From Prevotella sp. (GTDB taxonomy: Bacteria > Bacteroidota > Bacteroidia > Bacteroidales > Bacteroidaceae): a stretch of 43,926 bases of DNA. A program made the translations under genes and the position numbers. Under the pieces are notes generated by a model. The model did not search any database. It had not been told where the DNA came from and saw only the letters and a list, made by a program, of their open reading frames with translations. The stretch lies in assembly GCA_017476785.1 (NCBI GenBank), contig JAFUZD010000069.1, forward strand, positions 66,028 to 109,953. Reading direction: 5' to 3'. This document shows positions 43,016-43,926 of this stretch, in pieces. The number at the start of each line of letters is the position of its first letter. Position 1 is the stretch's first letter.

Positions 43016-43926
43016 CTATCTTACCGTGATGAGGTAATAGTTCTTCTTGCCGCGCTGTGCCAGCAGATACTTGCCGTCGATGAGGTCGTCGGCAGTGATG
43101 GGGCGCTGCGCGTCGGTCAGCTTCTCCTTATTCAGGCTGACGCCGCCGCCCTGCACCATCTTACGCATCTCACCCTTTGAGGGGAAAACGGGGGCGGCAG
43201 CGGTGAGCAGCTCGATGGCGGGCTGACCCAACTGGTCGGCTGCGATGTCGAAGTGGGGCACGCCGTCGAACACGTCGAGCAGTGTCTGCTCATCCAGTCG
43301 CTCCAGTGCTTCCTTCGTGGCCTTACCGAAGAGGATGTTCGAGGCCTCGATGGCACTGTCGAGTGCTTCCTGCGAGTGCACCATTACGGTCACCTCCTCA
43401 GCCAGTCGGCGTTGCAGCGTGCGGCGTCCGGGGTCCTGCTTGTGCTCCTCCACGAGGGCGTCGATGACGTCGCGCTCCAGCGAGGTGAATATCTTGATGT
43501 AGCGCTCAGCATCCTCGTCGCTCACGTTGAGCCAGAACTGGTAGAACTTATAGGGCGTGGTGCGCTTGGGGTCGAGCCAGATGTTGCCGCTCTCGGTCTT
43601 GCCGAACTTCTTGCCGTCGCTCTTGGTGATGAGGGGGCAGGTCAGCGCGAAGGTCTCCACGTCGTTGCCCAGCGTGCGGCGGATGAGCTCCGTGCCAGTG
43701 GTCATATTGCCCCACTGGTCGTTGCCGCCGAGCTGCAGCTTGACTCCTTTGTTCTGGTAGAGGTAGAGGAAGTCGTAGCCCTGCAGCAACTGGTAGGAGA
43801 ATTCTGTGAACGACATGCCGTGGTCGGCGTTGGCTGCAAGGCGCTTCTTCACAGAGTCCTTGGCCATCATGTAGTTGACGGTTATGTGCTTTCCTATGTC
43901 GCGAATGAAATTGAGGAACGAGAAGT
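43016..43926 (-). CDS. tyrS: Tyrosyl-tRNA synthetase, C-terminal part (cut by window edge)
   Basis: 303 codons reach the window edge; the frame continues upstream with [20 protein letters not shown], so the ATG at 43870 is internal. Class I features: [24 protein letters not shown] (Tyr-binding), [10 protein letters not shown] (the KMSKS-equivalent loop) and a C-terminal S4 domain (about the last 70 residues; [15 protein letters not shown]). It charges tRNA-Tyr. The N-terminal HIGH region is outside the window. The stop codon TAG abuts a minisatellite array. Confidence 0.96.
   Translation of the reverse strand, partial: FSFLNFIRDIGKHITVNYMMAKDSVKKRLAANADHGMSFTEFSYQLLQGYDFLYLYQNKGVKLQLGGNDQWGNMTTGTELIRRTLGNDVETFALTCPLITKSDGKKFGKTESGNIWLDPKRTTPYKFYQFWLNVSDEDAERYIKIFTSLERDVIDALVEEHKQDPGRRTLQRRLAEEVTVMVHSQEALDSAIEASNILFGKATKEALERLDEQTLLDVFDGVPHFDIAADQLGQPAIELLTAAAPVFPSKGEMRKMVQGGGVSLNKEKLTDAQRPITADDLIDGKYLLAQRGKKNYYLITVR

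Overview
The window is chromosomal DNA of a Bacteroidales bacterium, most likely a GC-rich member of the Prevotellaceae. The evidence is the recurring promoter signature TAnnTTTG (several with TTTG about 19-20 bases upstream), a BACON-domain lipoprotein with an acidic signal after the lipobox Cys, two secreted proteins with Prevotella-type C-terminal sorting-like tails, fused SecDF, KorAB and KduI/KduD. No phage, CRISPR array or IS transposase is visible. Species cannot be assigned from the sequence alone.

Layout. 1-5.6 kb: a leftward operon of miaB, an MsbA-like ABC exporter and two LtaS-type sulfatases (the last runs off the left edge). It diverges from a YitT-family membrane protein (5.7-6.6 kb) through a mirror-image promoter pair. 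6.6-13.6 kb: a TGS-type nucleoside kinase, a divergent Na/Pi cotransporter and an Oar-like TonB-dependent receptor. 13.6-16.9 kb: an AT-richer rightward operon with a structured leader, encoding a TerB-like protein, a membrane/coiled-coil protein, a VWA-like probable lipoprotein and a tiny Cys/His-rich secreted protein. 16.9-24.6 kb: OPT transporter, GH43-like enzyme, PKD surface protein, MalY/PatB-type PLP lyase and DUF3737 protein. 24.6-26.9 kb: a BACON lipoprotein behind a 350-nt, stem-rich leader. 27-30.5 kb: korA-korB split by a DUF559 nuclease gene. 30.5-37.5 kb: acyltransferase, secreted hypothetical, secDF, and a rhomboid/EEP-nuclease pair. 37.7-43.9 kb: HU, kduD-kduI, a 47-aa peptide gene behind a surface protein, tRNA-Gln, a repeat block and the 3' part of tyrS.

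The most unusual feature is a family of short GC-rich elements, each a perfect or near-perfect hairpin joined to a G-run. They occur as inverted pairs or solo arms in at least four places. One pair (30-bp arms, 28/30 identical) brackets the DUF559 nuclease gene exactly between korA and korB, and the arms encode the end of KorA and the start of KorB. Another pair (39/41 identical) surrounds the start codon of the malY-like gene. A third pair (31/32) forms a 123-bp MITE-like unit just upstream of kduD. A solo arm is read through in frame inside miaB. My inference is that these are copies of one mobile family whose autonomous form may be the DUF559 unit.

A second theme is coding minisatellites at protein ends or loops (GH43 C-terminus, OPT loop, MiaB C-terminus, first sulfatase N-terminus). 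A third is long structured 5' leaders upstream of the TerB operon and of the BACON lipoprotein. Function calls come from reading motifs by eye; no database search was possible.
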